Of a DNA stretch of 14,220 nucleotides, positions 1 to 7,166 are shown one piece after another (position 1 is the stretch's first letter; every line of letters starts with the position of its first letter). This stretch comes from Planctomycetota bacterium. Lineage in GTDB: Bacteria > Planctomycetota > PUPC01 > JACPCR01. The notes beneath the pieces were generated by a model. The model saw only the letters and a list, made by a program, of their open reading frames with translations, did no database searches and was not told where the DNA came from. Both the position numbers and the translations under genes were made by a program. The stretch covers positions 1-14,220 of the forward strand of contig JASLXP010000391.1 of the NCBI GenBank assembly GCA_030740295.1. Direction: 5' to 3'.

Positions 1-3
1 CAT
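1..3 (-). other. possible start codon of the next operon gene (cut by window edge)
   Basis: The minus strand reads ATG at the last three bases of the window, five bases after the secY stop codon. In many bacteria map, adk or infA follows secY. Nothing beyond the three bases is visible and no clear ribosome binding site precedes it, so this is only a hint that the operon may continue. Confidence 0.15.
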
Positions 4-8
4 ATATT

Positions 9-1430
9 TTAACGCGGGCGGGGGCCTCTGCCCTTGATACGCCCTTTGCCTTTCATAAATCCTTCGTAATGTCTCATCATCATCTGAGTTTCAATTTTTT
101 GCACTATATCAAGCGCAACCCCAACCACAATCAGCAGCCCCGTGCCGCCATAAAAATAAGCGGTGTACTGGTCCATACCCAGTCCGGATGAGAGTATCAG
201 CGGCATAATCGCAATGAGCGACAGAAACGTGGAGCCCGCAAGGGTGATGCGCTCCATGATTCTTTCGAGAGCTTCAGCGGTCCTGCGTCCCGGCCGGACA
301 CCCGGCAGAAACGATCCATTCTCTTTCATTCTCTCGGCAACTTCGACCGGTTGGAACGTTATTGAAGTCCAGAAATAACAGAAAAATATAGTCAGCACCA
401 CATATACGCTGATGTAGACAAATTCTCCGGTGCCCATGGCATATTGAAGATAGCTGATAAATGCGTCAATTGTATTCCAGTCGGCGAATCGGCCCCTCAT
501 AAAGCCTAAAAACATGCTCGGAAAACTGAGAAGCGATGCGGAGAAAATAATGGGAATAACACCAGCGTGATTTACTCTGATCGGCATATAAGTGCGCTGC
601 CCACCCCAGACTTTGCGGCCACGGGTCTGTTTGGCCTGCTGAACTGTGATCCGGCGGTGTCCCTGGGTAATGACCACGATCCCTGCAACAATAGCAACAT
701 AAAGGGCCGTCAGGCCAATCACCTTGGCGATGCCGATGCCTTCGCCGGTTTCGGGCACCATTTCGGGCACAAACTCCCTGAAGCCCTGGATGACTGCGTT
801 GGGCATGCCGGCGATGATGCCTGCCATGATGATCAGTGAGATACCATTGCCGATTCCCTTTTCAGTAATCTGCTCACCGAGCCACATCAGAAATGTCGTT
901 CCGGCGGTCAGGGCGAGGACACCAACGAAGAAATGCCCCCAAGTATCGGGCATGATGCTGTCGGTGACGATTTCCTGCGCATCCGAGGCGAGCCAGCGCA
1001 CGATAAATGTGGCCTGGAACAAGCTCAGAATAACGGTGAAGTACCGGGTGTACTGATTGATCTTTTTGCGGCCGGCTTCCCCTTCATTTGAGAGCTTCTT
1101 CAGCGGCTGCCAGACAGTGGTCAGCAACTGAAAAATAATGGAAGCGCTGATGTAGGGCATGATGCCTAAAGCAAAAATAGTACAGCGCTGGATGGCACCT
1201 CCGGCAAACATATTTACCAGCGTGACAAGCTTGGCCATTCCAGGTGAACCACCTGCTAATTTTTCAAAGAGCTTGGTAACGGCTTCGGTGTCGATTCCCG
1301 GCAGGGGAATAAATGAACCGATGCGATAAACGGTCAACAACGCCATGGTAAAGAGAAGTTTATTCCGCAGATCCGGGATACGGAACATATCCATGAAGCT
1401 GGAATAAAACCTAGCAACTAAGGTAAACAT
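9..1430 (-). CDS. secY: preprotein translocase subunit SecY
   Basis: SecY forms the protein-conducting channel of the SecYEG complex in the inner membrane and is the membrane partner of the SecA ATPase. The 473-residue product has the family's alternating hydrophobic segments and its signature stretches: FALGIMPYISASI (86-98, plug/TM2 region), GEQITEKGIGNGISLII (185-201, TM5), RVNHAGVIPIIF (285-296, TM7) and PGVRPGRRT (376-384, the cytosolic C5 loop that contacts SecA and the ribosome). The C-terminus is very basic (KGKGRIKGRGPRPR). The length is slightly above the usual 430-460, mostly from an N-terminal extension and the loop near 220-235. It is the last complete gene of the spc operon, 42 bases after rplO. 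Only a weak AGAG precedes the ATG, and a strong hairpin lies just upstream. An internal ATG at codon 13 would give a more typical N-terminus. Confidence 0.97.
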   Translation of the reverse strand: MFTLVARFYSSFMDMFRIPDLRNKLLFTMALLTVYRIGSFIPLPGIDTEAVTKLFEKLAGGSPGMAKLVTLVNMFAGGAIQRCTIFALGIMPYISASIIFQLLTTVWQPLKKLSNEGEAGRKKINQYTRYFTVILSLFQATFIVRWLASDAQEIVTDSIMPDTWGHFFVGVLALTAGTTFLMWLGEQITEKGIGNGISLIIMAGIIAGMPNAVIQGFREFVPEMVPETGEGIGIAKVIGLTALYVAIVAGIVVITQGHRRITVQQAKQTRGRKVWGGQRTYMPIRVNHAGVIPIIFSASLLSFPSMFLGFMRGRFADWNTIDAFISYLQYAMGTGEFVYISVYVVLTIFFCYFWTSITFQPVEVAERMKENGSFLPGVRPGRRTAEALERIMERITLAGSTFLSLIAIMPLILSSGLGMDQYTAYFYGGTGLLIVVGVALDIVQKIETQMMMRHYEGFMKGKGRIKGRGPRPR

Positions 1431-1440
1431 CTCTATGGCG

Positions 1441-1460
1441 GCAGCTTGTTATGAAGCTGC
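1441..1460 (-). promoter_or_regulatory. perfect hairpin in the rplO-secY spacer
   Basis: GCAGCTT at 1441-1447 and AAGCTGC at 1454-1460 form a perfect 7-bp stem with a 6-base loop. In the minus-strand mRNA it lies 12 bases after the rplO stop and 10 bases before the secY ATG, next to the weak secY ribosome binding site. No U run follows, so it is not a typical intrinsic terminator. It could limit secY translation, set an mRNA processing point, or have no role. Confidence 0.5.
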
Positions 1461-1472
1461 GTGAATAAACTC

Positions 1473-1709
1473 CTAGAACTTCTTGGTTTTTTTCTGAAAT
1501 CGTTTATTGCTGAAACCTCTCTTGGGTAATCGGCGGAACAGCGGCATCTGCCCCCCTTCAAACCAGATCGGGACACCCGGGCCGGAACGTGCATTGACGC
1601 CCTTCTGGCCGCGTCCACAGGTTTTGCCACAGCCCGAACCCAGTCCTCGACCGACTCTTTTCCGGGCTTTGCGTTTGTGTTCTGTCTGTTTGTATTGGCT
1701 CAGATCCAT
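1473..1709 (-). CDS. rplO: 50S ribosomal protein L15, short form lacking the C-terminal domain
   Basis: uL15 is a large-subunit protein whose extended N-terminal arm threads into 23S rRNA and whose C-terminal half forms a small globular domain. The 78-residue product matches only the first half: [18 protein letters not shown] (about 20-37) and [20 protein letters not shown] (50-69) are the classic L15 signatures, followed by a lysine-rich end (KKTKKF) and a stop. Usual bacterial L15 is about 145 residues. The secY start is only 42 bases downstream, so the missing half is deleted rather than frameshifted. The rpsE stop is 11 bases upstream; rpmD, which normally separates rpsE from rplO, is absent. 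The ATG start agrees with family alignments, with a weak upstream GAG as ribosome binding site. Confidence 0.93.
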   Translation of the reverse strand: MDLSQYKQTEHKRKARKRVGRGLGSGCGKTCGRGQKGVNARSGPGVPIWFEGGQMPLFRRLPKRGFSNKRFQKKTKKF

Positions 1710-1720
1710 AATTCACTCGT

Positions 1721-2224
1721 TTATTCAGTTGCAGTCAGCTTCCGGCCTCGGAGCTTTTCGACTTGTTCAATGGTGCGGCATTTGACCAAGCCGTCCAAAG
1801 TAGCCTTGGCGATGTTTTTGGGATTAGTAGTCCGATGTGTTTTAGTAAGAATATTTTGGACTCCCGCTGCCTGAAGGACCGCTCGGACCGGCCCGCCGGC
1901 AATGATGCCCGTTCCTGGGCCGGCAGGGGCAAGGATGACTCTGGCAGATCCGAACCGGCCGACTATTTCGTGTGGAATCGTCTCATTAAGAATCGTCACA
2001 TTCACCTGATTTCGACGAGCATCTTTCATGGCTTTATCGACGGCCGACGGAACTTCATTGGCTTTGCCGTAGCCGATCCCGACGCGCCCCTTGCCATCGC
2101 CTACGACGACAAGCGCGGAAAAACTGAATCGACGACCACCTTTTACCACTGCGGCGCAGCGATAAATTTTGATCACATTTTCAATGACATCGGGGTCTTG
2201 CTGGTATTCTTGCTGTGCACCCAT
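1721..2224 (-). CDS. rpsE: 30S ribosomal protein S5
   Basis: uS5 lies near the mRNA entry channel of the small subunit and affects decoding accuracy. The 167-residue product has the N-terminal double-stranded RNA-binding type domain with [19 protein letters not shown] (about 29-47) and [20 protein letters not shown] (47-66), and the C-terminal domain with [20 protein letters not shown] (102-121) and the [14 protein letters not shown] segment. The length is normal. It follows rplR by 17 bases and precedes rplO by 11 bases, leaving no space for the usual rpmD (L30). Confidence 0.97.
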   Translation of the reverse strand: MGAQQEYQQDPDVIENVIKIYRCAAVVKGGRRFSFSALVVVGDGKGRVGIGYGKANEVPSAVDKAMKDARRNQVNVTILNETIPHEIVGRFGSARVILAPAGPGTGIIAGGPVRAVLQAAGVQNILTKTHRTTNPKNIAKATLDGLVKCRTIEQVEKLRGRKLTATE

Positions 2225-2241
2225 TATTGGTTTTCCGTTCT

Positions 2242-2613
2242 TTAGAATTTCAGTCCGTGTTCTCGCATGGAATCGGCCAGGGCTTTAACCCGTCCGTGAT
2301 AACGCAGCCCATTTCTATCGAAGACGACCGTGCTTATGCCCTTTTCCACTGCAGCCTTGGCTACGAGTTCACCAAGCAGCTTGCTGGCGGCCGCATTGCC
2401 TGCACTGCCGTTGCCGGCTTCTTTGAAACTCGCCGAATGCGTACTCAATCCGAGGATGGTAGTTCCGGCCTCGTCATCGATCAGTTGACACGACAGATGT
2501 TTGAGCGATCGGGCAACGCTGACGCGAGGTCTTTCGCATGTCCCCTGCACCTTTTTGCGCACTCTAAACTTGCGCCGTGTGAGTCTTTTACTTTTTTGGG
2601 CCTGAGCTTTCAT
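2242..2613 (-). CDS. rplR: 50S ribosomal protein L18
   Basis: uL18 binds 5S rRNA and, with L5, anchors it in the central protuberance. The 123-residue product has the basic N-terminal arm (KSKRLTRRKFRVRKKVQGT, about 8-26), the RPRVSVARSLKHLSCQLID strand region (28-46) and the C-terminal VVFDRNGLRYHGRVKALADSMREHGLKF region that is the family signature (given here as adjoining VVFDRNGLRYHGRVKAL and ADSMREHGLKF). Length is typical. It lies between rplF (27 bases upstream) and rpsE (17 bases downstream). Confidence 0.97.
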   Translation of the reverse strand: MKAQAQKSKRLTRRKFRVRKKVQGTCERPRVSVARSLKHLSCQLIDDEAGTTILGLSTHSASFKEAGNGSAGNAAASKLLGELVAKAAVEKGISTVVFDRNGLRYHGRVKALADSMREHGLKF

Positions 2614-2640
2614 AATTCCAACTACCTGTATTCCAATTGG

Positions 2641-3195
2641 TTATGCGCCGCCGACGAAGGCCTTGCCGGCCTTTCTCTTGATCTCTTCGTCAGCGTATTT
2701 GATGCCCTTACCGTTGTAGGGCTCGGGCGGTCTTGCCTTGCGGATGACGGCCGCAAAGTGTCCGATTTTCTGTTTGTCAGCGCACTTGAGCTGAATCATG
2801 TTGGGGTTGGGAATGACTACGTCCACCCCTTCGGGTACGGTCAGAGTGACCTCTTTGGCGAACCCGACGTTGAGTGCGAGGGTATTCCCTGAGAGTGATG
2901 CTCCATAACCAATTCCGACAACCTCGAGCCTCTTTTCATAAGGGGTGACGACGCCTGTGACCATATTCTGCAGCAGACTGCGGGTCATCCCCCAGATGGC
3001 TTTGCATTCTTTCTCTGTCTCATTCTGTGGAATCACTTTTACCAACTTGGCCTCTTCATCAATATCAATGCTCATCAGGGGGTGGACATCGAGGCTCAGT
3101 GTCCCCGAAGGACCTTCGACTGTCAGCACAGAATCGGCCTGGGTTACTTTTGTTTTATCTGCGATAGCAACCGGCTGTTTACCCACACGGGACAT
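2641..3195 (-). CDS. rplF: 50S ribosomal protein L6
   Basis: uL6 binds 23S rRNA near the sarcin-ricin loop and the GTPase centre. The 184-residue product begins MSRVGKQPVAIADKTKV, as the family does, has the two repeated alpha/beta domains, and carries the C-terminal signature RPPEPYNGKGIKYADEEI followed by KRKAGKA (about 154-178). Length is typical. It is 18 bases after rpsH and 27 bases before rplR. The ATG is preceded by GGAG in the minus-strand message (AAGGAGTGAAATAG), a good ribosome binding site. Confidence 0.97.
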   Translation of the reverse strand: MSRVGKQPVAIADKTKVTQADSVLTVEGPSGTLSLDVHPLMSIDIDEEAKLVKVIPQNETEKECKAIWGMTRSLLQNMVTGVVTPYEKRLEVVGIGYGASLSGNTLALNVGFAKEVTLTVPEGVDVVIPNPNMIQLKCADKQKIGHFAAVIRKARPPEPYNGKGIKYADEEIKRKAGKAFVGGA

Positions 3196-3213
3196 TCTAT
3201 TTCACTCCTTCAA

Positions 3214-3612
3214 TTAGTAGATTTCAGCGAGGACTTCACCCCCGACATTGCGTTCGCGACATTCAATATCGGAGAGCACGCCCTGGGGTGTGCTGACGAC
3301 GCTGATTCCGATTCCCCTCAGAATCGGCTTCAGATCTGCACACCCTTGATAAACTCTTCGGCCCGGCCGGCTGACTTTCTGAATACTAACGATGATATCT
3401 TCTCCTTCGGGGCCATATTTCAGATAAATCCTCAGAAAGCCCTTTCCTTCAACATCGAGTGTTTTTATGTCGTTGATATATCCTTCTCTTTTCAAGACTT
3501 CAGCGACGCCTCTTTTAAGTTTTGACAGGGGGACATCGACAGAATCCTTGCGAACGCTGAGTGCGTTGCGAATTCGGGTCAGAAGATCAGCGACTGGGTC
3601 CGTCATCGACAT
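3214..3612 (-). CDS. rpsH: 30S ribosomal protein S8
   Basis: uS8 binds the central domain of 16S rRNA early in small-subunit assembly; in Escherichia coli it is the translational repressor of the spc operon. The 132-residue product starts MSMTDPVADLLTRIRNA, the family's N-terminal signature, and ends with the STPQGVLSD and NVGGEVLAEIY signature of the C-terminal domain. Length is typical. A GGA-rich site lies about ten bases before the ATG. In E. coli the S8 target overlaps the rplE start; I did not recognise that structure here, but the tRNA-containing spacer upstream of rplE differs from E. coli anyway. Confidence 0.97.
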   Translation of the reverse strand: MSMTDPVADLLTRIRNALSVRKDSVDVPLSKLKRGVAEVLKREGYINDIKTLDVEGKGFLRIYLKYGPEGEDIIVSIQKVSRPGRRVYQGCADLKPILRGIGISVVSTPQGVLSDIECRERNVGGEVLAEIY

Positions 3613-3630
3613 AAGAATATTTTCCTTTAA

Positions 3631-3816
3631 TTACCAACTGGCCTTGCGAACGCCTGGAATTTCACCGTTGCTTGCCATATTTCGGAAGCAGAGCCGACAC
3701 AGCCTGAATTTGCGATAAACAGCTTTAGGCCGCCCACAGAGCTGGCATCGATAGATGATTCGTGAGCTGAACTTCGGCTTTTTCCTGGCTTTAGCAATCA
3801 GGGCTGTTTTGGCCAT
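3631..3816 (-). CDS. rpsN: 30S ribosomal protein S14, zinc-binding type
   Basis: uS14 is a head protein of the small subunit. The 61-residue length and the four cysteines C24, C27, C40 and C43 (CQLC and CRLC) identify the short zinc-ribbon form (also called type Z) rather than the longer zinc-free form. The C-terminal signature [17 protein letters not shown] is intact. It sits 14 bases after rplE and 18 bases before rpsH, the normal position. Bacteria that carry both types often switch to the zinc-free copy under zinc limitation, but only this copy is visible here. Confidence 0.98.
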   Translation of the reverse strand: MAKTALIAKARKKPKFSSRIIYRCQLCGRPKAVYRKFRLCRLCFRNMASNGEIPGVRKASW

Positions 3817-3830
3817 AAATAAATACCTGT

Positions 3831-4385
3831 TTAATTCTCTTCGGGTCGGGCGAAAGGCATACCCATGGCGGTCAAAAGCTTGTCTGACTGCTCATCGGTG
3901 CCGTTTGCAGTAACGATAGTGATGTTCATTCCGAGGGTGTGGCCAAGCTTTGCCGTATTAATCTCCGGAAAGATAATCTGTTCATTAATGCCGAAATTAT
4001 AATTGCCGCGGCCATCAAAGGATTTCAGGCTCAAACCACGAAAGTCCTTAATGCGCGGGACGGCGACAGTTATTAATCGGTCAAGAAATTCATACATACG
4101 GGAGCGGCGCAAGGTGACGACCGCTCCAACGACGTTGCCTTCACGCAGGTGAAAACCGGCGATTGGCCTTTTTGCCCGGCAGATCTTTGCCTTCTGTCCG
4201 GTAATGGCGGCCATGGCATCTACCGCTTCGGTCATGATACTCTCGTCTTCCTGCGATCTGCCGATCCCCATGCTGACTACTATTTTGGTGACGCGGGGTA
4301 CGGACATCACGCTGGTGTGCCCGAATTCCGTCATCAGCGTCGGGACGATTTCGTCTTTGTATCTTTGCTCAAGCCTTGCTGCCAT
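3831..4385 (-). CDS. rplE: 50S ribosomal protein L5
   Basis: uL5 binds 5S rRNA and contacts the P-site tRNA at the top of the large subunit. The 184-residue product carries the family's [20 protein letters not shown] segment (about 61-80), the [20 protein letters not shown] segment, IKDFRG and [20 protein letters not shown]. Length is typical. It is the first gene after the tRNA-Val gene, 49 bases from the tRNA 3' end, with GAGAGAG about four bases before the ATG. Because the tRNA must be cut from the transcript, the rplE mRNA probably has a 5' end made by tRNA 3' processing. Confidence 0.97.
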   Translation of the reverse strand: MAARLEQRYKDEIVPTLMTEFGHTSVMSVPRVTKIVVSMGIGRSQEDESIMTEAVDAMAAITGQKAKICRAKRPIAGFHLREGNVVGAVVTLRRSRMYEFLDRLITVAVPRIKDFRGLSLKSFDGRGNYNFGINEQIIFPEINTAKLGHTLGMNITIVTANGTDEQSDKLLTAMGMPFARPEEN

Positions 4386-4434
4386 TTTGCTCTCTCAATA
4401 ATTACGTCTGCCTGAAAAAAATATTCCTTTCTCA

Positions 4435-4508
4435 TGGGCGATACTGGACTCGAACCAGTGACCTCTTGCGTGTCGAGCAAGCGCTCTAGCCAACTGAGCT
4501 AATCGCCC
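4435..4508 (-). tRNA. tRNA-Val (anticodon GAC)
   Basis: The minus strand folds into a full cloverleaf: acceptor GGGCGAT paired with ATCGCCC, D stem GCTC/GAGC, anticodon stem CTTGC/GCAAG, a five-base variable loop AGGTC, and T stem ACTGG/CCAGT around TTCGAGT. The discriminator base is A and no CCA is encoded. The 7-base anticodon loop is TCGACAC with anticodon GAC at 4472-4474; A35, C36 and A73 are the known valine identity elements. Base 33 is C instead of the near-universal U. The gene begins 8 bases after the rplX stop and ends 49 bases before rplE, so it is embedded in the spc operon and presumably cut out of the same transcript by RNase P and 3' nucleases. Confidence 0.95.
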
Positions 4509-4516
4509 GCTTTTTT

Positions 4517-4882
4517 CTATGCATTCGGGAACGGAATCTCTGTTCCCGACTTTTTGTCTACTCGCTTTTTCCTGCCTTCTTCAACGACGACTTTTGATTT
4601 CACGCCGTGACTTAATTCCGGCGAGAACAACATCACATTGGAGATATCGATGGCCATTTCTTTAGTAATCCAGCCGCCACGAGGATTGTCCTGGCTGGGC
4701 CGGATTGCCTTCTTGCGCATATTCACGCCTTCAACGATCACCTTCCCCTTCTTTTTATCCACCAGTAGGACACGCGCCGTGTCACCCTTCAATGAGCTCG
4801 GGGTCTTTTCCTCGTCTTCATTGAATGACTCGGTGTATGTAATGTCCTTCAGGAGGATGACACGATCGCCTTTCTGGATCAT
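4517..4882 (-). CDS. rplX: 50S ribosomal protein L24 with enlarged KOW loop
   Basis: uL24 is an assembly initiator of the large subunit and lies near the peptide exit. The 121-residue product has the core features: the N-terminal KGDRV strand (4-8), VILLKD, then KKKGKVIVEGVNMRKKAIRP (43-62), the family signature, and GGWITKEMAIDISNVML (69-85). The usual short KOW turn (a glycine-rich GKDKGK-like segment) is replaced by an acidic and hydroxylated stretch at about 12-33 (DITYTESFNEDEEKTPSSLK) before a second KGD. The C-terminus is basic. Start ATG is three bases after the rplN stop, suggesting translational coupling. Confidence 0.94.
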   Translation of the reverse strand: MIQKGDRVILLKDITYTESFNEDEEKTPSSLKGDTARVLLVDKKKGKVIVEGVNMRKKAIRPSQDNPRGGWITKEMAIDISNVMLFSPELSHGVKSKVVVEEGRKKRVDKKSGTEIPFPNA

Positions 4883-4885
4883 GAC

Positions 4886-5254
4886 TCAAACTACTTCCGT
4901 TGCGAGTGATAGAATTCTGGTAAAGTTTTTCTGGCGCAATTCCCTGGCGACCGCTCCAAAAATGCGGGTGCCCCTGGGGTTGCCGTCGGCATCTACTATG
5001 ACAACTGCGTTTCCATCAAAGCGCACTTTGCTGCCGTCGTCGCGGCGTACGCCATATCTCGAGCGAACGATGACGGCCCTGATAACGTCGCCCTGTTTGA
5101 TATCTGAACCGGGCTGCGCTTTTTTGACCGAGCCGACGATGACGTCACCGATGGCGGCGACTTTCTTATTGCCACTGCCTAAAACCTGGATGCACATCAC
5201 GGATTTTGCTCCGCTGTTGTCGGCTACATCCAATCTGCTTTGCATCTGAATCAT
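4886..5254 (-). CDS. rplN: 50S ribosomal protein L14
   Basis: uL14 binds 23S rRNA at the subunit interface and forms intersubunit bridges. From the ATG at 5254 the product is 122 residues, exactly the family length, and starts [19 protein letters not shown]. The stretch [20 protein letters not shown] and the following [20 protein letters not shown] are diagnostic. The frame stays open upstream to 5389 but that part overlaps rpsQ and is not family-like, so the internal ATG is the true start. It lies 22 bases after rpsQ and three bases before rplX. Confidence 0.97.
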   Translation of the reverse strand: MIQMQSRLDVADNSGAKSVMCIQVLGSGNKKVAAIGDVIVGSVKKAQPGSDIKQGDVIRAVIVRSRYGVRRDDGSKVRFDGNAVVIVDADGNPRGTRIFGAVARELRQKNFTRILSLATEVV

Positions 5255-5276
5255 TTCAACGTTCTCTGTTCTGTTC

Positions 5277-5537
5277 TCAAATATTGGCTCTGGTAACCAC
5301 TTCGACCAGCTTCCAGTTCTTGGTTTTGCTGATGGGCCGCGTGGGAATAATTCTGACGGTGTCGCCGATGTTGGCGGTGTCTTCTTCATCGTGTACGTGA
5401 AACTTGGTCTTGCGTTTCACATATTTCTGGACAACCGGATGCAGGACGAGGCGTTCGACCTCAACAGTGGCCGACTTCTGCATTCTGTTGCTGCTGACTA
5501 CACCGACCAGGCTTTTAGTTTTTTCTGCTCTAGGCAT
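5277..5537 (-). CDS. rpsQ: 30S ribosomal protein S17
   Basis: uS17 is an OB-fold protein binding 16S rRNA early in assembly. The 86-residue product has the [20 protein letters not shown] core (about 11-30), the [19 protein letters not shown] segment and the C-terminal [16 protein letters not shown] signature. An in-frame GTG at 5543 would add two residues, but the GGAG site of the message lies seven bases before the ATG at 5537 and only one or two bases before the GTG, so the ATG is preferred. The start overlaps the end of rpmC by eight bases, which suggests coupled translation. Confidence 0.96.
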   Translation of the reverse strand: MPRAEKTKSLVGVVSSNRMQKSATVEVERLVLHPVVQKYVKRKTKFHVHDEEDTANIGDTVRIIPTRPISKTKNWKLVEVVTRANI

Positions 5538-5739
5538 TCGCACTCTCCGCTTCTAGTTCTCTCTGTCTCAAAATAGTCTTTATACGGGCTAATTCACGGC
5601 GGAGGTCTTGCTTCTGGCGAGGATTCTCCACCTGCTCCGTAGTGAACCGAATCTGAAGCTGGAAGAATTCCTTACGGACGTCGATGTATCTCCGCTTCAG
5701 CTCTTCATCTGTTGATGAACGAATTTCGTCGATATCCAC
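5530..5739 (-). CDS. rpmC: 50S ribosomal protein L29
   Basis: uL29 lies beside the peptide exit tunnel, near the docking site for trigger factor, SRP and the Sec channel. The 69-residue product is the usual two-helix coiled hairpin: EIRSSTDEELKRRYIDVRKE (5-24) then LRRELARIKTILRQRELE. The start is GTG at 5739, preceded at a spacing of six by a strong GGAGG that lies in the last codons of rplP; the reading frame is open far upstream but that part is a shadow of rplP. The gene starts two bases after the rplP stop and overlaps rpsQ by eight bases. Confidence 0.95.
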   Translation of the reverse strand: MDIDEIRSSTDEELKRRYIDVRKEFFQLQIRFTTEQVENPRQKQDLRRELARIKTILRQRELEAESANA

Positions 5740-5741
5740 TA

Positions 5742-6155
5742 TTAACCTCCTGCCAGGACCATTCTCGTGCGTATGGGCATCTTGTGCGCCATACGGTTGA
5801 GAGTGTTTCTGGCAATATCTTCGGGTACTCCTCCGAGCTCGAACATGACCGTTCCCGGTCGAACGACTGCGATCCACTTTTCCGGCTCTCCTTTGCCACT
5901 GCCCATGCGGCTTTCTGCAGGGCGGGCGCTGACGGGCTTGTCCGGGAACACTCGTATCCACAGCTTTCCCTCACTGCCGAGGTAATGGCTCGCGGCAATG
6001 CGGCCGGCTTCGATCTGGCGGGCAGTAATCCAGCCGGGCTCGAGGGCCTGCAGGCCGAATGAGCCGAATGATACGCGATTACCGCGGCAGGCGTTGCCTT
6101 TGACGCTGCCCCGCTGGACTTTTCGCCATTTGACTCTTTTAGGCATCAGAGGCAT
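5742..6155 (-). CDS. rplP: 50S ribosomal protein L16
   Basis: uL16 helps position the A-site tRNA and is needed for late large-subunit assembly. The 137-residue product begins [20 protein letters not shown] and carries the family signatures [20 protein letters not shown] (31-50) and [19 protein letters not shown] (83-101). The ATG at 6155 is preceded by GGAGG at a spacing of seven, which favours it over the internal ATG three codons later. It overlaps the 3' end of rpsC by 17 bases. Length is typical. Confidence 0.97.
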   Translation of the reverse strand: MPLMPKRVKWRKVQRGSVKGNACRGNRVSFGSFGLQALEPGWITARQIEAGRIAASHYLGSEGKLWIRVFPDKPVSARPAESRMGSGKGEPEKWIAVVRPGTVMFELGGVPEDIARNTLNRMAHKMPIRTRMVLAGG

Positions 6156-6795
6156 TGGAACCCTCCTTTCCTATTACCTCGCCCTTATATATCCAAACCT
6201 TCACGCCTATGCGGCCGTAGGTGGTCTTGGCTTCAGTAAATCCGTAATCAATTTTGGCCCGAAGGGTTTGCAGCGGAATGCTTCCCGAACCCGTACGTTC
6301 GGTTCTGGACATTTCCGCACCACCGAGGCGGCCACTGATCTGAATCTTGATTCCCTGGCATCCAAGCTGAACTGCGGTCTCGATGGTCTTTTTCAGCACA
6401 CGGCGGAACGGTGCCCTCTTTTCAAGCTGCTCCGCAACGCCTTCGGCGACGAGCTGGGCTTCGAGCTCGGGCTGGGGGACTTCGACAATTTCTACTTCGA
6501 TCTTACGTTCAACGGTGTCTTTGAGTGACTCACGCAGGCGTTCTACCTCTGCGCCTTTCCGACCGATAATGACGCCCGGGCGAGCCGCGTGAAGAATGAC
6601 CTTGATCTCTTCACGAGTGCGCTCGATATCAATGCGTGGAATACCGGCGTATTTGTAATTCTCCTTGATCAGATTTCGAATCTTCTTGTCTTCGATCAGG
6701 TATTCGCCGAATTCTCGCTTGGTGGCGTACCAGCGGGATCTCCAGGGCTCGGTGACGGCTATCCTGAAACTGAGTGGGTGAACTTTCTGGCCCAT
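6139..6795 (-). CDS. rpsC: 30S ribosomal protein S3
   Basis: uS3 forms part of the mRNA entry pore and contributes to mRNA unwinding. The 218-residue product starts [14 protein letters not shown], has the KH domain with the nucleic-acid-binding GRKG loop at 78-81 ([15 protein letters not shown]), and the C-terminal S3 domain with [20 protein letters not shown] and [14 protein letters not shown]. Length is typical. It follows rplV by 15 bases and overlaps rplP by 17 bases. Confidence 0.97.
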   Translation of the reverse strand: MGQKVHPLSFRIAVTEPWRSRWYATKREFGEYLIEDKKIRNLIKENYKYAGIPRIDIERTREEIKVILHAARPGVIIGRKGAEVERLRESLKDTVERKIEVEIVEVPQPELEAQLVAEGVAEQLEKRAPFRRVLKKTIETAVQLGCQGIKIQISGRLGGAEMSRTERTGSGSIPLQTLRAKIDYGFTEAKTTYGRIGVKVWIYKGEVIGKEGSNASDA

Positions 6796-6810
6796 ACGAT
6801 GCTGAATCCT

Positions 6811-7152
6811 TTAAACGGTTGAAATTTCGATATGAATATGGCTGGTTCGCTTGCGAATCCGTGTGTAGCGGCCCTGAGAAGCGGCACGCCCCCGATAAAT
6901 AATCGGCCCACGGTCCACCACAGCTTTGGAAACGAAGAATTCATCTTCATCCGCGTCTGAATCGTCGTTTTCGGCATTCGCCAGGGCAGAGCGGAGAACC
7001 TTGTCGACGAAAGTGGCGCCACGCTGCGGGCTGTTCTGTAGAATGCTCATGGCGTCCTGCAGTTTTTTTCCGCGTACCAGATCCACGATCAAGCGCACCT
7101 TCTTGGGCGAGATCCGTGCAAATTTATGAGTTGAATGATACGTGTCAGCCAT
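6811..7152 (-). CDS. rplV: 50S ribosomal protein L22
   Basis: uL22 binds all domains of 23S rRNA and its long beta hairpin lines the exit tunnel. The 113-residue product has ARISPKKVRLIVDLVRGKKL (12-31) and the C-terminal GRYTRIRKRTSHIHIEIS segment, both diagnostic. Between the helical part and the hairpin there is an unusually acidic stretch, ENDDSDADEDE (61-71). The hairpin tip reads GRAASQGR, differing from the common PRAKGRA. Only a weak GAGAG precedes the ATG. It lies 14 bases after rpsS. Confidence 0.96.
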   Translation of the reverse strand: MADTYHSTHKFARISPKKVRLIVDLVRGKKLQDAMSILQNSPQRGATFVDKVLRSALANAENDDSDADEDEFFVSKAVVDRGPIIYRGRAASQGRYTRIRKRTSHIHIEISTV

Positions 7153-7166
7153 TGTCTCTCTTCAGG

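Noticed and set aside
1433..1630. Possible frameshifted remainder of L15
   Set aside because: The other-frame translation near the end of rplO does not resemble the L15 C-terminal domain, and only 42 bases lie between the rplO stop and secY; deletion fits better than frameshift.
2215..2892. 225-codon open frame on the plus strand
   Set aside because: It is antisense to rplR and rplF and has no protein-like family features.
4412..4435. T run after the tRNA as an intrinsic terminator
   Set aside because: Seven T residues on the minus strand lie about 14 bases after the tRNA, with no hairpin directly before them, and rplE follows in normal order; read-through is expected.
5255..5389. 45-residue N-terminal extension of L14
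   Set aside because: It overlaps rpsQ in another frame and the ATG at 5254 gives the exact family length of 122 residues.
5740..5961. N-terminal extension of the L29 reading frame
   Set aside because: It is a shadow of rplP; the true start is the GTG at 5739 with a strong GGAGG before it, giving the usual L29 length.
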